From Sulfuricurvum kujiense DSM 16994 (GTDB taxonomy: Bacteria > Campylobacterota > Campylobacteria > Campylobacterales > Sulfurimonadaceae): a stretch of 64,000 nucleotides of DNA. The DNA is taken from the NCBI RefSeq assembly GCF_000183725.1, contig NC_014762.1, forward strand, positions 1,488,001-1,552,000. Direction: 5' to 3'. Position 1 is the first letter of the stretch; each line of letters begins with the position of its first letter. The translations under genes were made by a program, and so were the position numbers. The notes beneath the pieces were generated by a model, which ran no database searches, was not told the DNA's origin, and saw only the letters and a list, made by a program, of their open reading frames with translations. This document shows positions 28,806 through 39,076 of this stretch, one piece after another.

Positions 28806-30263
28806 CTCCCATGGTGCTTTGGAATGTGCCCATACAGGAGAGTTGATCGCAAGATCCATATCCTGGGCGAAAATGGCGAATCCGTCGTACCCGTGGTAAG
28901 GTCCGCTGTAATCCCATGAGTGCATCTGACGATACGGAAGACCCATTTTTTGGAATACATACTTCTCTTTGATCCCTGAAGCTACAAGGTCAGGTTGAAG
29001 TTTTTTAACGAACGCTTCAAGTTCATACTCATTGACGTCATCGTAGATAACGGTTGAGCGGAAAATCTCTTCTTTAGTACGTTTGTAGTCGTCATCATGA
29101 GCAAACTCATAACCTGTTCCGATTACTTCCATACCCAAATCTTCATAGGCACCGATAACGTGACGAGGGCGAAGACCGCCGACGAACAACATTACTTGTT
29201 TCCCTTCAAGACGTGGTTTGTATTTCGCGATAACCGCATCGATCATCGGTTGATATTTAGCGATAACTTCTTCACATTTCTTTTGGATGCTCTCATCAAA
29301 GAACGACGCGATTTTGCGAAGTGATTTGATCGTTTGGCTCGGTCCGAAGAAGTTATACTCTACCCACGGAATCCCGAATTCTTTTTCCATGTGACGGCTG
29401 ATATAGTTCATTGAACGGTAGCAGTGAAGCAAGTTCAATTTAACTTTTGGAGTCAATGCCATCTCTTTAAGAGTAGCATCTCCTGACCATTGTGCAACGA
29501 CACGAAGACCCATTTCCTCAAGAAGGATACGGCTTGACCATGTATCTCCACCGATGTTATAGTCACCGATGATCGCAACGTCATACTCAGTCGGTGTAAC
29601 GTCATTTGTTTGAATGTGGCTAAGGTCACCTTCAAAAATGTAGTCACGAACCGCATCGTTGGCGATATGGTGACCGAGTGATTGAGACACCCCGCGGAAA
29701 CCTTCGCAGTTGACCGGAACGATCGTTTTACCGATTTCTTTTGCTTTGGTTTTAGCAACCGCAGCGATATCATCCCCGATCAAACCGATCGGACACTCTG
29801 ATTGAACAGTGATACCGTTATTCAATGGGAAAAGAGTTTCGATTTCATCGATACATTGACCCAATTTTTTATCTCCACCGAAAACGATGTTGTTTTCTTG
29901 GAAATCCGAACAGAAGTTCATTGTAACGAATGTATCAACACCGGTTACACCGATGTAATAGTTACGACGACCTGCACGGCTATATTGACCGCATCCGATA
30001 GGACCGTGAGAGATATGGATCATGTCTTTGACAGGACCCCATACAACCCCTTTAGAACCTGCATAAGCACAACCGCGTTGGCTCATTACACCCGGAACGG
30101 TTTTTTTGTTAGAGCGGACATCTCCGCACGTTTTTTGATTTTCATCATTAGGAGATCCGACACCGAGATGTTTTTCACGGTTTTTTGCCGCTTTCTCAGG
30201 ATACGCTTTTAAGATCTCTTCAATGGCCGCTTTTTGTTTAGCTTCTAGTGTTTCTGGACCCAT
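28794..30263 (-). CDS. nifD: Nitrogenase molybdenum-iron protein alpha chain NifD
   Basis: 489 residues from the ATG with AAGGAAGGGG upstream; a longer frame to 30326 would run into the preceding gene. P-cluster Cys65 (SQRGCAYAG), Cys91 ([12 protein letters not shown]) and Cys157 ([11 protein letters not shown]) are present. The FeMo-cofactor ligands are present in [10 protein letters not shown] (Cys) and [12 protein letters not shown] (His). This is a molybdenum-type NifD, not VnfD or AnfD. It is preceded by a small gene of unknown function that separates it from nifH. Confidence 0.97.
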   Translation of the reverse strand: MGPETLEAKQKAAIEEILKAYPEKAAKNREKHLGVGSPNDENQKTCGDVRSNKKTVPGVMSQRGCAYAGSKGVVWGPVKDMIHISHGPIGCGQYSRAGRRNYYIGVTGVDTFVTMNFCSDFQENNIVFGGDKKLGQCIDEIETLFPLNNGITVQSECPIGLIGDDIAAVAKTKAKEIGKTIVPVNCEGFRGVSQSLGHHIANDAVRDYIFEGDLSHIQTNDVTPTEYDVAIIGDYNIGGDTWSSRILLEEMGLRVVAQWSGDATLKEMALTPKVKLNLLHCYRSMNYISRHMEKEFGIPWVEYNFFGPSQTIKSLRKIASFFDESIQKKCEEVIAKYQPMIDAVIAKYKPRLEGKQVMLFVGGLRPRHVIGAYEDLGMEVIGTGYEFAHDDDYKRTKEEIFRSTVIYDDVNEYELEAFVKKLQPDLVASGIKEKYVFQKMGLPYRQMHSWDYSGPYHGYDGFAIFAQDMDLAINSPVWAHSKAPWEKEG

Positions 30264-30277
30264 AATACACCCCTTCC

Positions 30278-30637
30278 TTACGCGACTTCGATACGGAATT
30301 GTTCCATCGAATCTAAGTTGTGACACAATTTCATAGTTTCGTCATCTCCAGCATCAACGCGTTTAGAGATTTCAGACATTTGGTAACGATTCATGTAGAT
30401 CATGTATTTTTGTTCATTATTTGGGTTCTCTTCTTTGAAGTAGTGAACCAATGCTTTGAACAAGAATGTATTTTTGTTGGTGTAGCTCAACCAAACTTTA
30501 TCTTTGTCTTTTGTACCCATCAACAATTTGATCTCTTTTACATCGCTAATGTCAACACCAGCAATTTTTTCTGCAACCATTTCATCCGGAACTTTATTCC
30601 CCATATCTGCTGGGAAGTGAAAACCTAATACAAACAT
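30278..30637 (-). CDS. 119-residue protein between nifH and nifD
   Basis: A soluble protein of 119 residues with mixed alpha/beta composition, one Cys and no membrane segment. AAGGAGA five bases before the ATG and a 14-bp gap to nifD show that it is part of the nifHDK operon. It is not NifI (PII-like), NifT or any family I recognise. The insertion of a gene between nifH and nifD is uncommon. A role in nitrogenase assembly, protection or regulation is inferred from position only. Confidence 0.75.
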   Translation of the reverse strand: MFVLGFHFPADMGNKVPDEMVAEKIAGVDISDVKEIKLLMGTKDKDKVWLSYTNKNTFLFKALVHYFKEENPNNEQKYMIYMNRYQMSEISKRVDAGDDETMKLCHNLDSMEQFRIEVA

Positions 30638-30687
30638 CTCTTCTCCTTTTTCTGTTCTTTTCTTTTCATTATTTGAAGATGTTAAAA

Positions 30688-30705
30688 GTCATAGTAGACT
30701 ATGAC
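30688..30705 (-). terminator. Hairpin 2 after nifH with T tail
   Basis: GTCATAG-TCTA-CTATGAC followed by TTTT on the minus strand, 48 bp after the nifH stop. It is probably a partial terminator or stabiliser that raises nifH transcript over nifDK. Confidence 0.6.
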
Positions 30706-30715
30706 AGCCATTGAA

Positions 30716-30737
30716 GATCCCTCTGGAAAGAGGAATC
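30716..30737 (-). other. Hairpin 1 after nifH
   Basis: GATTCCTCT-TTCC-AGAGGGATC on the minus strand (one G-T pair), immediately after the nifH stop, with the same TTCC loop as the nifK hairpin. Such structures after nifH are known to increase mRNA stability in other diazotrophs. Confidence 0.6.
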
Positions 30738-30752
30738 TCCGGGGTTATTTAA

Positions 30753-31691
<939 letters not shown>

Positions 31692-31702
31692 TCACTTAGG
31701 TT

Positions 31703-31720
31703 GATGCAAGGGGTGTTCTA
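31703..31720 (-). promoter_or_regulatory. nif-type promoter element of nifH
   Basis: TAGAACACCCCTTGCATC on the minus strand. It has the TTGC and N10 spacing of a sigma-54 promoter, but AG in place of GG at -24. GACAAA-type repeats at 31752, 31771 and 31811 lie further upstream and may bind an activator. Confidence 0.6.
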
Positions 31721-31934
31721 AGGTTTTTCGCGACATTTCATCCAACAAAGCGACAAAATGACACTTTGCAGACAAATTTGTAGGAATAGGTCTTGCAGGG
31801 ATGAAAAACGGACAAAATGTATCACATTCGATCTTCTTTCAGCACATCTGCTGAGTATGCTTCTACTATATAATAATAAGAATAATAGTATCATCTGGTT
31901 TAGGCTTGTCTCTATTCTCTCATAAAGAGGTTGT

Positions 31935-33497
31935 ATGCTGTACTTCATTGACTATATCTATTTCTTCTACGGTCTTGCTTTTTTTCTCTTCGGCTACAGT
32001 ATTCTTTATTACCCGAGTGAAAATTCCATTTTCAAATTTGCCCATGATCTAAAATATCTCGGTACCTTCGGCATTTTGCATGGAATCTCCGAATGGCTGG
32101 TACTTTTTCAGAGACTGGATATGAGTGTTAGCAACGAGATACCGGTGACAGCTGTATTCATTACTATGGGAATCTCGTATATTTTTCTGCTCTATTTTGC
32201 TTCACGTGTTCTATGGGGACACGCACGGGCAAGACTGATTCTATTTATTGTTATCTTAGGGGTCCCCTTCATCCAACTGAGTGTTACAACCCATTCTTAC
32301 CTAGATGCGAATATTCTGGTCCGCTATATTCTCGGCATACCGGGAATTTTTTTGACTTCCTATATCTTCGCCCATCCCGCTTATGTAATACACGGGCCGG
32401 TCTATGCAGCCGTCAAGCGATGTATGTATACCATTGCCGGCGTTTTTTTCGTATACGGCATTCTTGCAGGGGTAATTGTCCCCAAGGGGAGTTTTTTCCC
32501 TGCTTCTATTATTAATGAAGAAACATTTAAATCACTCTTCAATCTTCCTGTTCAGTTCTTTCGCGCTCTGTGCGCCATAGTTGCCGGATATGCGATTACT
32601 CAAATTCTTCGCGTCTTTAAGCACCAAAGTGATTTTCACCTTCTCAAACTTTCAAAAGCACTTGAAGCAAGCGGAGATACCGTTGTAATTACCAATTCAG
32701 AAGGCCGAATCGAATATGTCAACCGTGCATTCGAACGGCAATCCGGATATTTGGCGGAAGAAGCCGTTGATCAAAAACCGAATATTCTCCGCTCCGGCGA
32801 ACATGAGAACGCTTTTTATGAGCAGATGTGGAAAACAATCCTCCAGGGCGAAACCTATCAGGGCATACTCACCAATAAACGAAAAGACGCTACGTTTTAT
32901 CATGAATTCAAAACTATCGTTCCCATGAAAAACAGACATGGGCAAATTACCAATTTCGTCTCTACCGGAAAAGACATCACTTCCCGTATCCTCTTTGAAA
33001 ACGAACTGGCCAAAGCGGCGGCTACCGATCCGATGACCGGAGCGGCAAACCGTCTGCAATGTAATCGATGGCTCAAATCCGCAACGGATCATGCCCGCCA
33101 ATCAAATAGTTCTGTGGCTCTCATTATGTTTGATATTGATGATTTTAAACACGTTAACGACACGTTCGGACATAATGCGGGAGACGCCGTATTAATCAAT
33201 ACCGCCGAAATCGTCCACTCTGTCATACGGAGTCATGATATGTTCGCACGATGGGGCGGTGAAGAATTTGTTATTTTGCAGATCAATACCCCCTATGAAG
33301 GGACGATTGCACTGGCGGAGCGGCTTAGAACAAAAATCGAACAGACACAGTTTCAAAATATCGGTCATATTACCATCAGTCTGGGTGTTGCACAGTTTGA
33401 TAAAGAAGAGAGTATTGAAACCTTTGTAAAAAAAGCGGACGATGCAATGTATCAAGCAAAAAAAGAGGGGAAAAACAGAGTATCTGTTGCAGGTTGA
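31935..33497 (+). CDS. 7TM-PAS-GGDEF diguanylate cyclase
   Basis: 520 residues. Six to seven membrane helices (about 5-225) form an MASE-like sensor, followed by a PAS domain (about 240-350, with GRIEYVNRAFERQSGY) and GGDEF with GGEEF intact. RSHD lies five residues before GGEEF, so the product-inhibition site is conserved. It should be an active, feedback-regulated cyclase. AGAGG before the ATG. It is divergent from nifH, sharing a 264-bp intergenic region, so the two could be coordinately controlled. Confidence 0.85.
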   Translation: MLYFIDYIYFFYGLAFFLFGYSILYYPSENSIFKFAHDLKYLGTFGILHGISEWLVLFQRLDMSVSNEIPVTAVFITMGISYIFLLYFASRVLWGHARARLILFIVILGVPFIQLSVTTHSYLDANILVRYILGIPGIFLTSYIFAHPAYVIHGPVYAAVKRCMYTIAGVFFVYGILAGVIVPKGSFFPASIINEETFKSLFNLPVQFFRALCAIVAGYAITQILRVFKHQSDFHLLKLSKALEASGDTVVITNSEGRIEYVNRAFERQSGYLAEEAVDQKPNILRSGEHENAFYEQMWKTILQGETYQGILTNKRKDATFYHEFKTIVPMKNRHGQITNFVSTGKDITSRILFENELAKAAATDPMTGAANRLQCNRWLKSATDHARQSNSSVALIMFDIDDFKHVNDTFGHNAGDAVLINTAEIVHSVIRSHDMFARWGGEEFVILQINTPYEGTIALAERLRTKIEQTQFQNIGHITISLGVAQFDKEESIETFVKKADDAMYQAKKEGKNRVSVAG

Positions 33498-33941
33498 TTA
33501 TCCGTTGACCCGGTACATCAGCCCCATATGACTGGTTGTAAATCCGTACTTTTGATAGAAGGCGATTGCACCGCTGTTGCGGTTATCGGCTCCGAGTGAA
33601 AGCCGCCCGTAGTTTTTTTTCGCAGACTCCGCAATCAACGCTTCAAGCAAAGACGATCCGATCCTTTTTCCACGGTGTGCCTGTGTAACGATCATATCTT
33701 CGATCAGTCCGACATTCTCTCCTATCGCCGTAGAGACCAGAGACTGCATCGATACCATCCCTATGACACACTCATCTTCTTCGGCAACCAAAACGACCGC
33801 ATTCGGCGTATCGAGCAAAAGTTTTAATCCGCGAGACTGTTTTTCGGCATCGACGGTAAAGTCGTCTTCGATAGCAAAAAGCTCGCTGAGCAGACTTGAC
33901 ATCTCCGGGATATCTTTATAGTTAGCGCGACGAACTATCAT
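33498..33941 (-). CDS. GNAT acetyltransferase in Rop-like nif operon
   Basis: 147 residues of the GNAT fold: a VLVAEEDECVIGMVSM strand pair, the acetyl-CoA loop AHRGKRIGSSLLEALI and a final ADNRNSGAIAFYQKYGFT. It transfers an acetyl group to an unknown substrate. The ATG overlaps the stop of the 92-residue gene (ATGA), so it belongs to the three-gene operon headed by the Rop-like protein. A nitrogen-fixation role is suggested by the operon only. Confidence 0.8.
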   Translation of the reverse strand: MIVRRANYKDIPEMSSLLSELFAIEDDFTVDAEKQSRGLKLLLDTPNAVVLVAEEDECVIGMVSMQSLVSTAIGENVGLIEDMIVTQAHRGKRIGSSLLEALIAESAKKNYGRLSLGADNRNSGAIAFYQKYGFTTSHMGLMYRVNG

Positions 33942-34216
33942 CGTCCGGTTTTCATCCGTTCTAATATTTCACCCAGTTTGTCATGACGCAGCTGTATCAG
34001 CCGCTCGATCTCATCATAATCGAATGTACCGAAGTATGCCATATCAAAAAGTCTGAGAAGGGCTGCACGACAGCAACTCTTGTCACACTCTGTGACGAGT
34101 TTTTTTGCTTTTTTATAGGGAAGGGATGTCTCTTGAAAAATTTTGATAGCATCGGCAACGTTCTTGTTGCCGCATTCGCAAATTTCAAGCGCTAAGACTT
34201 CTTCTTTGGTAGCCAT
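33938..34216 (-). CDS. 92-residue Cys-containing protein in Rop-like nif operon
   Basis: A soluble, mostly helical protein with Cys at about 13, 15, 44, 48 and 49 (CEC and CDKSCC), a pattern that could bind a metal or Fe-S cluster. AGGG seven bases before the ATG. It lies 10 bp after the Rop-like gene and overlaps the acetyltransferase gene. I do not recognise the family. Similar Cys spacing is not seen in the other small nif-linked proteins here. Confidence 0.65.
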   Translation of the reverse strand: MATKEEVLALEICECGNKNVADAIKIFQETSLPYKKAKKLVTECDKSCCRAALLRLFDMAYFGTFDYDEIERLIQLRHDKLGEILERMKTGR

Positions 34217-34226
34217 AATTCAACCC

Positions 34227-34418
34227 TTAGAGGGAATGTTCAGCCTTATACTGATTTGCTTTTTCAACCGCATCATACAATTTCTTGGCCAGTTCAGGCA
34301 TTTTAACATGATTCGTCCAAACCGTATCTTCAACGATATCATGAATTTCAGAGGCGATTTCCACCGCTAAACGTTTGAGCTTTGCCAACTCTTTTTTGTG
34401 ATCCAGTTCTTCAGACAT
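34227..34418 (-). CDS. Rop-like nif-associated small protein (DUF683/CCE_0567 type)
   Basis: 63 residues, all helical, with a heptad pattern (LKRLAVEIASEIHDIVEDT) followed by a P-ELAKKLYDAVE helix. Length and pattern match the Rop-like DUF683 family (Cyanothece CCE_0567), found in nif clusters near nifX. AAGGAG seven bases before the ATG. It heads a three-gene operon. A weaker copy of the nif-type motif lies 24 bp before the start. Confidence 0.7.
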   Translation of the reverse strand: MSEELDHKKELAKLKRLAVEIASEIHDIVEDTVWTNHVKMPELAKKLYDAVEKANQYKAEHSL

Positions 34419-34440
34419 AACAGACTCCTTTTTGAATCAA

Positions 34441-34458
34441 AATGCATTTTTTATTCGA
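34441..34458 (-). promoter_or_regulatory. nif-type promoter element before Rop-like gene (weaker)
   Basis: TCGAATAAAAAATGCATT on the minus strand: matches the shared pattern at G3, A5 and TGCA but differs at position 6 (T). It lies close to the start (24 bp), which makes for a very short leader. Confidence 0.4.
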
Positions 34459-34470
34459 TATGCACTTTAT

Positions 34471-36354
34471 TCATTCAAGGAATTCATAAACTTGTATCTG
34501 ATTCCTACCGTTGGCTTTCGCTGTATAGAGCGCTTTGTCGGCTTTTGCAATACATGCCAAGATTGTCTCATTCTCTTGAAACAACGTCACGCCCAGACTT
34601 GCGGTGATTTTTTCAACTTCTTCAAAATAGGTGTTTTGAACGGCGGTACGTATATGTTCCGCAATGATTTGAAGAGATTCGATCGTGTCTACCTTAACCA
34701 GAACGATAAACTCTTCACCACCCCATCGGATTAAATAATCTTCATTTCGAATAGATTTTTGTACGGTAGCCGCAAATTCTTTTAATACTTCGTCACCCCG
34801 GTTGTGACCGAAAGTATCATTGACCCGTTTAAAATAATCGATATCGCACATAATGACGCCGAGGTGATTCGGTTCTATCTCTCTGATAATATCATGAATA
34901 CTGTTATCCAAAAATTCCCGGTTAAATGCCCCCGTCAATTTATCATGCGTTACTTTTTGAATTAGTTTGATCTGATCCCTCATTGTATTGCTGATGTCTG
35001 CAAAAGCGACAACAAATCTTTCATCTTCGAACTCATTGAGAGAAATACTAAATACATGCGTTTTATTGTCTTTATCGTAAATGGCGACAATCCGATTTTC
35101 CGGGGAAAGATGGTTTAGGGTTTCAACCCAGTTTTCCCCATTTGGCACTTTGCCTAAATGAAAAAAAGTGTCGTCTTCTATGAACCTCTCACATATACAG
35201 TTGTAATGCTGGAGAAAATGGCCCAAATCTTCAAAACCGAAGAAATCCAACATACTCTGATTGGCCATATTCAATTTTTTTCCGTCTGTAAGAATAATAA
35301 TATTTTTCTGAAGATCAAAAAGTTTTTGAAGTTTTTGGCTGGCATGAAACAGCTCTTCTTTTTGTTCATTTAATACCGACGTCAACGCATTGATGTTTTT
35401 TTCTTTTCTTCGAATGAGTTTATATCCCAGAATAAAAAAAATCGACGAAATAAGTATCAGCATTATGATCAGTGCTTTTACCGAACTGTACATCGCGTTG
35501 TGTTCTATCGAAACATCTTGAAAAAATACGATATAGCCCAACTTCTTTTTTGAAAAATCCGAAAAATCTATTTTTGAAACATAATATTCATGATTTTGGA
35601 ATGAAATATCTTGATGCTCTATCGAACCGTTTAAAATCGATCCCATTTGCGGGGGAATGGCAAAAGTATTATAGGCTATGTAATAATCATCAACTAAACA
35701 ATTTCGTTTGAGATTTGATTGCACAAAATCAGGGGCATCACGATAGATATCTTTTTTAATAGCGATATAAACATTATTCCCCAGTAAATGGGCATATTCA
35801 TCTATAATTTTGTCAATTTCTTTTCCCACTTCGATATAGCCGATCAGTTTTCCGTTAACGTACCACGGTTTTACCACTCGGAGAGTGTAATTCATCTTTA
35901 ATCCGAATTCCAAACCGTGCACAAGTTTTTGCGTCTCTTTGGCTTTTTTAAATGTTTCCCTCTCAATAACGTCATTGTCTCTGTTGTAATCGTGTACTCT
36001 GAGCAAAACGGTACCGTCGGTTCTGATAAAATACATATGGGTTACATCGATGTCTCGATTCAGCCTTTTATAAAGCCCTTCCATCGAAGCAAAAATTTCT
36101 TTTTTATTTCCTTCTTGGAATTGTGCCGCCAGATCGTTGTCGGTTTGGATAAAATTGATATATTCACCCAGTACGTCTGCATCGTATTTAACTTTTTGGT
36201 TCAAAAATCTGGCGTATTGGTATGAAATATTCTCTTTACTGGTATGAATGGTATTTTCTTGGACATAAATCACACTAATGACAGTCACTAAAGAGGCGAG
36301 GAAAAGAGCTATTAATAGCGGAAAGTTTAGATGCAGTCGAAACATTAGACTCAT
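34471..36354 (-). CDS. Membrane double-sensor PAS-GGDEF diguanylate cyclase
   Basis: 627 residues. Membrane helix 1 (about 12-32), a large periplasmic sensor (about 33-285) of dCache_3-like layout (Y-ARFLNQKV, RTDGTVLLRVH, GYIEVGKEI), helix 2 (about 292-312), a PAS-like domain and GGDEF with GGEEF intact. RNED stands five residues before it, so the inhibition site is conserved. It should synthesise c-di-GMP in response to a periplasmic ligand. It has no clear ribosome-binding site at the first ATG. It lies between the Rop-like operon and the SBP-GGDEF gene on the same strand. Confidence 0.85.
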   Translation of the reverse strand: MSLMFRLHLNFPLLIALFLASLVTVISVIYVQENTIHTSKENISYQYARFLNQKVKYDADVLGEYINFIQTDNDLAAQFQEGNKKEIFASMEGLYKRLNRDIDVTHMYFIRTDGTVLLRVHDYNRDNDVIERETFKKAKETQKLVHGLEFGLKMNYTLRVVKPWYVNGKLIGYIEVGKEIDKIIDEYAHLLGNNVYIAIKKDIYRDAPDFVQSNLKRNCLVDDYYIAYNTFAIPPQMGSILNGSIEHQDISFQNHEYYVSKIDFSDFSKKKLGYIVFFQDVSIEHNAMYSSVKALIIMLILISSIFFILGYKLIRRKEKNINALTSVLNEQKEELFHASQKLQKLFDLQKNIIILTDGKKLNMANQSMLDFFGFEDLGHFLQHYNCICERFIEDDTFFHLGKVPNGENWVETLNHLSPENRIVAIYDKDNKTHVFSISLNEFEDERFVVAFADISNTMRDQIKLIQKVTHDKLTGAFNREFLDNSIHDIIREIEPNHLGVIMCDIDYFKRVNDTFGHNRGDEVLKEFAATVQKSIRNEDYLIRWGGEEFIVLVKVDTIESLQIIAEHIRTAVQNTYFEEVEKITASLGVTLFQENETILACIAKADKALYTAKANGRNQIQVYEFLE

Positions 36355-36455
36355 ATGCTCAAAAAGCTGTTAAAAACAATTTTGATTATATCAATTTTTC
36401 TTTTATTTCCTCTCTATTACTTCTAAAGTAAAACTTATGTATAAAAAAATCCTAA

Positions 36456-37841
36456 TCAGCGTGTACAGATACGGTTACGCCCCTGCTCTTTGGCATCATA
36501 CAATGCAGCGTCGATACGCGAAAGCATATTATCGACACTCTCAGCCGTCAAAAATGTTCCTAAACCGATACTGACCGTAACGGGCTTATCCATACTGCGC
36601 ACGTTTTCTTCAACATTACGACGAAATTTTTCAGCAGCGGCATACGCATCTTCCACCGAAGTATTGGGAAATATGACCATAAACTCTTCGCCACCCCAAC
36701 GTCCGAATACATCCGTTTCACGAAAGTTTTGACGCATCAGTTCCGCCAATTGTTTTAACACATCGTCGCCGTATTGATGTCCGTAAGTATCGTTAACCGT
36801 TTTAAAAAAGTCAATATCGATCATCATGACACTGCAACGATAGTTCATGTAGCGGTTGACCTTCTTTTGTTCGTCTGTCAATCTCTCATCGATTTTCAGC
36901 CGGTTGTAAATACCCGTCAGTTTATCGGTAATGGAGAGTTCCAGTAATTTAGCGTTGTAGCGTTTAAGATCATAATAGCGCCATAAGAAAATAGCCGCAA
37001 TTAACAATGTTAAAGCGATATACTGCAGAACCGTTTTACGATCGATACCGTCTTTAACAACAAGCCCCGTATGTTTATTGATGATTTCTTCACGCTCAAT
37101 CGGGGTGATCATTTGGATTCCCTTATCCAAAATATCCCGTAATATTTTCTCATCTTTCAACACGCCGATGCGAAGATGGTTTTCATACCCTTGCGGTTGC
37201 CCTGAGATTTTCAGGTTAAACCACCCCTCTTTTTTAATGACATAAGCAGCGACGATCAATGACCTGACCGTCATATCGGCTTTTTTCTCCGAGACCATCT
37301 CCATGGCATCCGCTTCAGAGACGACAGGAATCATTTTGAGATTCGGAAAATCTTTGCTCATGCGTTCCAGCACCGCCGTCCCCTCTGGCAAAGCAACACG
37401 TTCACCGTCCAAGCCATTCAAATCGGCGACAAAAGAGTGTTCTTCACGGGTAATCAAAATATTCGGATCGGAAAGAAGCGGCTGGGTAAAAATAAGCCAT
37501 TTTTCACGTTCGGGGGTTTGGTTGACAAAACTGAGGATATCACATTGTCCGCTTTTGGATTTTTCCAGAGTCTCGTCCCACGTTTTTGTCTGAACAAGTT
37601 TGATATTTAACCCGACACGTTTCGCCATCAAGGAAATCAAATCGGCGGAAATTCCCACATGTTCCCCTTCGGCATTAATAATCTCAAACGGCTCCCAATC
37701 GGGATCAACGCACATCGTAATCACTTTTTTTTGCGTTAGGTAAGCTTGTTCTTCTGGAGTTAAACGGACATAATTCTCAACGGCATTGACTTCAATCACT
37801 GCGAACAGAAACAAAAAAAGTGTATAAAATCTATAGTTCAT
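36456..37841 (-). CDS. SBP3-GGDEF diguanylate cyclase
   Basis: 461 residues. Signal peptide (1-20), a periplasmic family 3 solute-binding domain (about 35-260, CVDPDWEPFEIINAEGEHVGISADL at its start), a membrane helix (about 268-287) and GGDEF with GGEEF intact. RETD five residues before it is the inhibition site. The periplasmic domain probably binds an amino acid or similar small molecule. It follows the OprD-type porin gene by 32 bp on the same strand, so uptake of the ligand and sensing may be linked. Confidence 0.88.
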   Translation of the reverse strand: MNYRFYTLFLFLFAVIEVNAVENYVRLTPEEQAYLTQKKVITMCVDPDWEPFEIINAEGEHVGISADLISLMAKRVGLNIKLVQTKTWDETLEKSKSGQCDILSFVNQTPEREKWLIFTQPLLSDPNILITREEHSFVADLNGLDGERVALPEGTAVLERMSKDFPNLKMIPVVSEADAMEMVSEKKADMTVRSLIVAAYVIKKEGWFNLKISGQPQGYENHLRIGVLKDEKILRDILDKGIQMITPIEREEIINKHTGLVVKDGIDRKTVLQYIALTLLIAAIFLWRYYDLKRYNAKLLELSITDKLTGIYNRLKIDERLTDEQKKVNRYMNYRCSVMMIDIDFFKTVNDTYGHQYGDDVLKQLAELMRQNFRETDVFGRWGGEEFMVIFPNTSVEDAYAAAEKFRRNVEENVRSMDKPVTVSIGLGTFLTAESVDNMLSRIDAALYDAKEQGRNRICTR

Positions 37842-37873
37842 CTGCTAATCACCCTAAGAGTATAAATGTGTTC

Positions 37874-39076
37874 CTAAAATTTGTACGTCGCCGAGAGAGT
37901 GAGCATATCGTCCGCATATCGGTAATTGTCCGATTGCCGCATTTCGTATTGCATTTTTAATCCGAGAGGATTGCTGAACTTGGCTTTGTAAACAATATTC
38001 ATGACTCGGATGTCACTGTGAGGCATAACCCGATCATTCAGATCAATTATAGAGTATCCCGCAATAAAGGTTTGATTTTCCAATCCCGCTTTTGCCAAAT
38101 CGTACTTCACACTCAATTTGCCCATCCGGCTTTTGGCAAGAGCGGACACGGAGCTATCCTGTGCGAACATATAGGGAATCGCGACATATTCAGGATATCC
38201 ACCCCAGTTTCCGAATGCTGTAACAGTATGTGCATCGCCCGTAAAAAAATTATAGGCCAATGATGTCGTCAATCCGGCCTCTTTATCCGTTAATGACATT
38301 TTTGCACCGAACAGCTCATAAGAACCGTTCAGCCCCAGGTTATGGAGAAAATCTTTAAATACACCCATCTCACGGACGCCGTAGCCTTGAACTTCAAACG
38401 TTGACGTAAGATCGGAATTCAGCTCGTACGGATAGGCTATATCGATATAGAATTCATCAATTACATCCCGGCAGTAATAATTCCACCCTTGTATCCTGAC
38501 TCCCTCATCATAAACGATTCCGCTCATAATAACACCCTGATCCCCTGAGATTCCGGAGATATCCAGTGTATCACCGCCATTCGAATCAATCGTTTGCAGA
38601 TCGCTCATCGCCAAAGAGGTATACGTCTGCTGCGACATACTTTCAAACCGTTTGAAACTCACCAGTCCGTCCAAACCGGACATTTTGGTAATATAAGAGA
38701 GTGTGATTGCTGTATGAGAGAATTTTTTATTGGTATACGTATACGCTTCGAAAAGATTGGGAATAATTCTATAGTCGTAGGTAGAGACGATCGGTGTGTC
38801 AATCTCTTGACGCCCAAGCAAAAGGGTGGAATCTTCGTTTTTGTATTCGATCGACGCTTCACCGATAACCGAATAGGGCCTTTTATCAACATCGAACATA
38901 TAGGCATCGGTTCTTTTCGGATTTGAATGTCTCAGCCCAAGATCACTCGTCTGATAATAAGCGACTTTAGCTTTCAGTCCGTTCCAATAACCCGTATCAA
39001 GCGCTAATTTTCCCCCTATACCGAAGGTAGATTGATCCAGTTTCGGCAAGTGCCGATCATCATAGACATACATCAT
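37874..39076 (-). CDS. OprD-type outer-membrane porin, N-terminus unclear
   Basis: 400 residues from the first in-frame ATG, with beta-barrel strands throughout and a terminal aromatic (LTLSATYKF). Many strands follow the Campylobacterota OprD-family pattern (LGRQEIDTP, GRIIPNLFEAYTYTN). This start gives no signal peptide. The frame stays open upstream and encodes a plausible one (ALYTCFLAFFSC) plus the mature N-terminus DKLFDALRE up to about 39200, but without ATG, GTG or TTG. An ATG at 39206 lies in another frame, and losing one base from a T5 run (39191-39195) would join it. This may be a frameshift, a slippage switch or a sequencing error. It would let small solutes cross the outer membrane. 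Confidence 0.75.
   Translation of the reverse strand: MMYVYDDRHLPKLDQSTFGIGGKLALDTGYWNGLKAKVAYYQTSDLGLRHSNPKRTDAYMFDVDKRPYSVIGEASIEYKNEDSTLLLGRQEIDTPIVSTYDYRIIPNLFEAYTYTNKKFSHTAITLSYITKMSGLDGLVSFKRFESMSQQTYTSLAMSDLQTIDSNGGDTLDISGISGDQGVIMSGIVYDEGVRIQGWNYYCRDVIDEFYIDIAYPYELNSDLTSTFEVQGYGVREMGVFKDFLHNLGLNGSYELFGAKMSLTDKEAGLTTSLAYNFFTGDAHTVTAFGNWGGYPEYVAIPYMFAQDSSVSALAKSRMGKLSVKYDLAKAGLENQTFIAGYSIIDLNDRVMPHSDIRVMNIVYKAKFSNPLGLKMQYEMRQSDNYRYADDMLTLSATYKF

Noticed and set aside
27219-30263. Alternative (V- or Fe-only) nitrogenase
   Set aside because: NifD and NifK have molybdenum-type motifs and there is no delta subunit gene (VnfG/AnfG).
30278-30637. PII-like NifI identity for the gene between nifH and nifD
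   Set aside because: No T-loop pattern or PII signature; length and composition do not fit.
31703-31720. nifH element as a fully canonical sigma-54 promoter
   Set aside because: The -24 GG is AG; seven other nif sites also lack the first G, so it is reported as a sigma-54-like variant and not as canonical.
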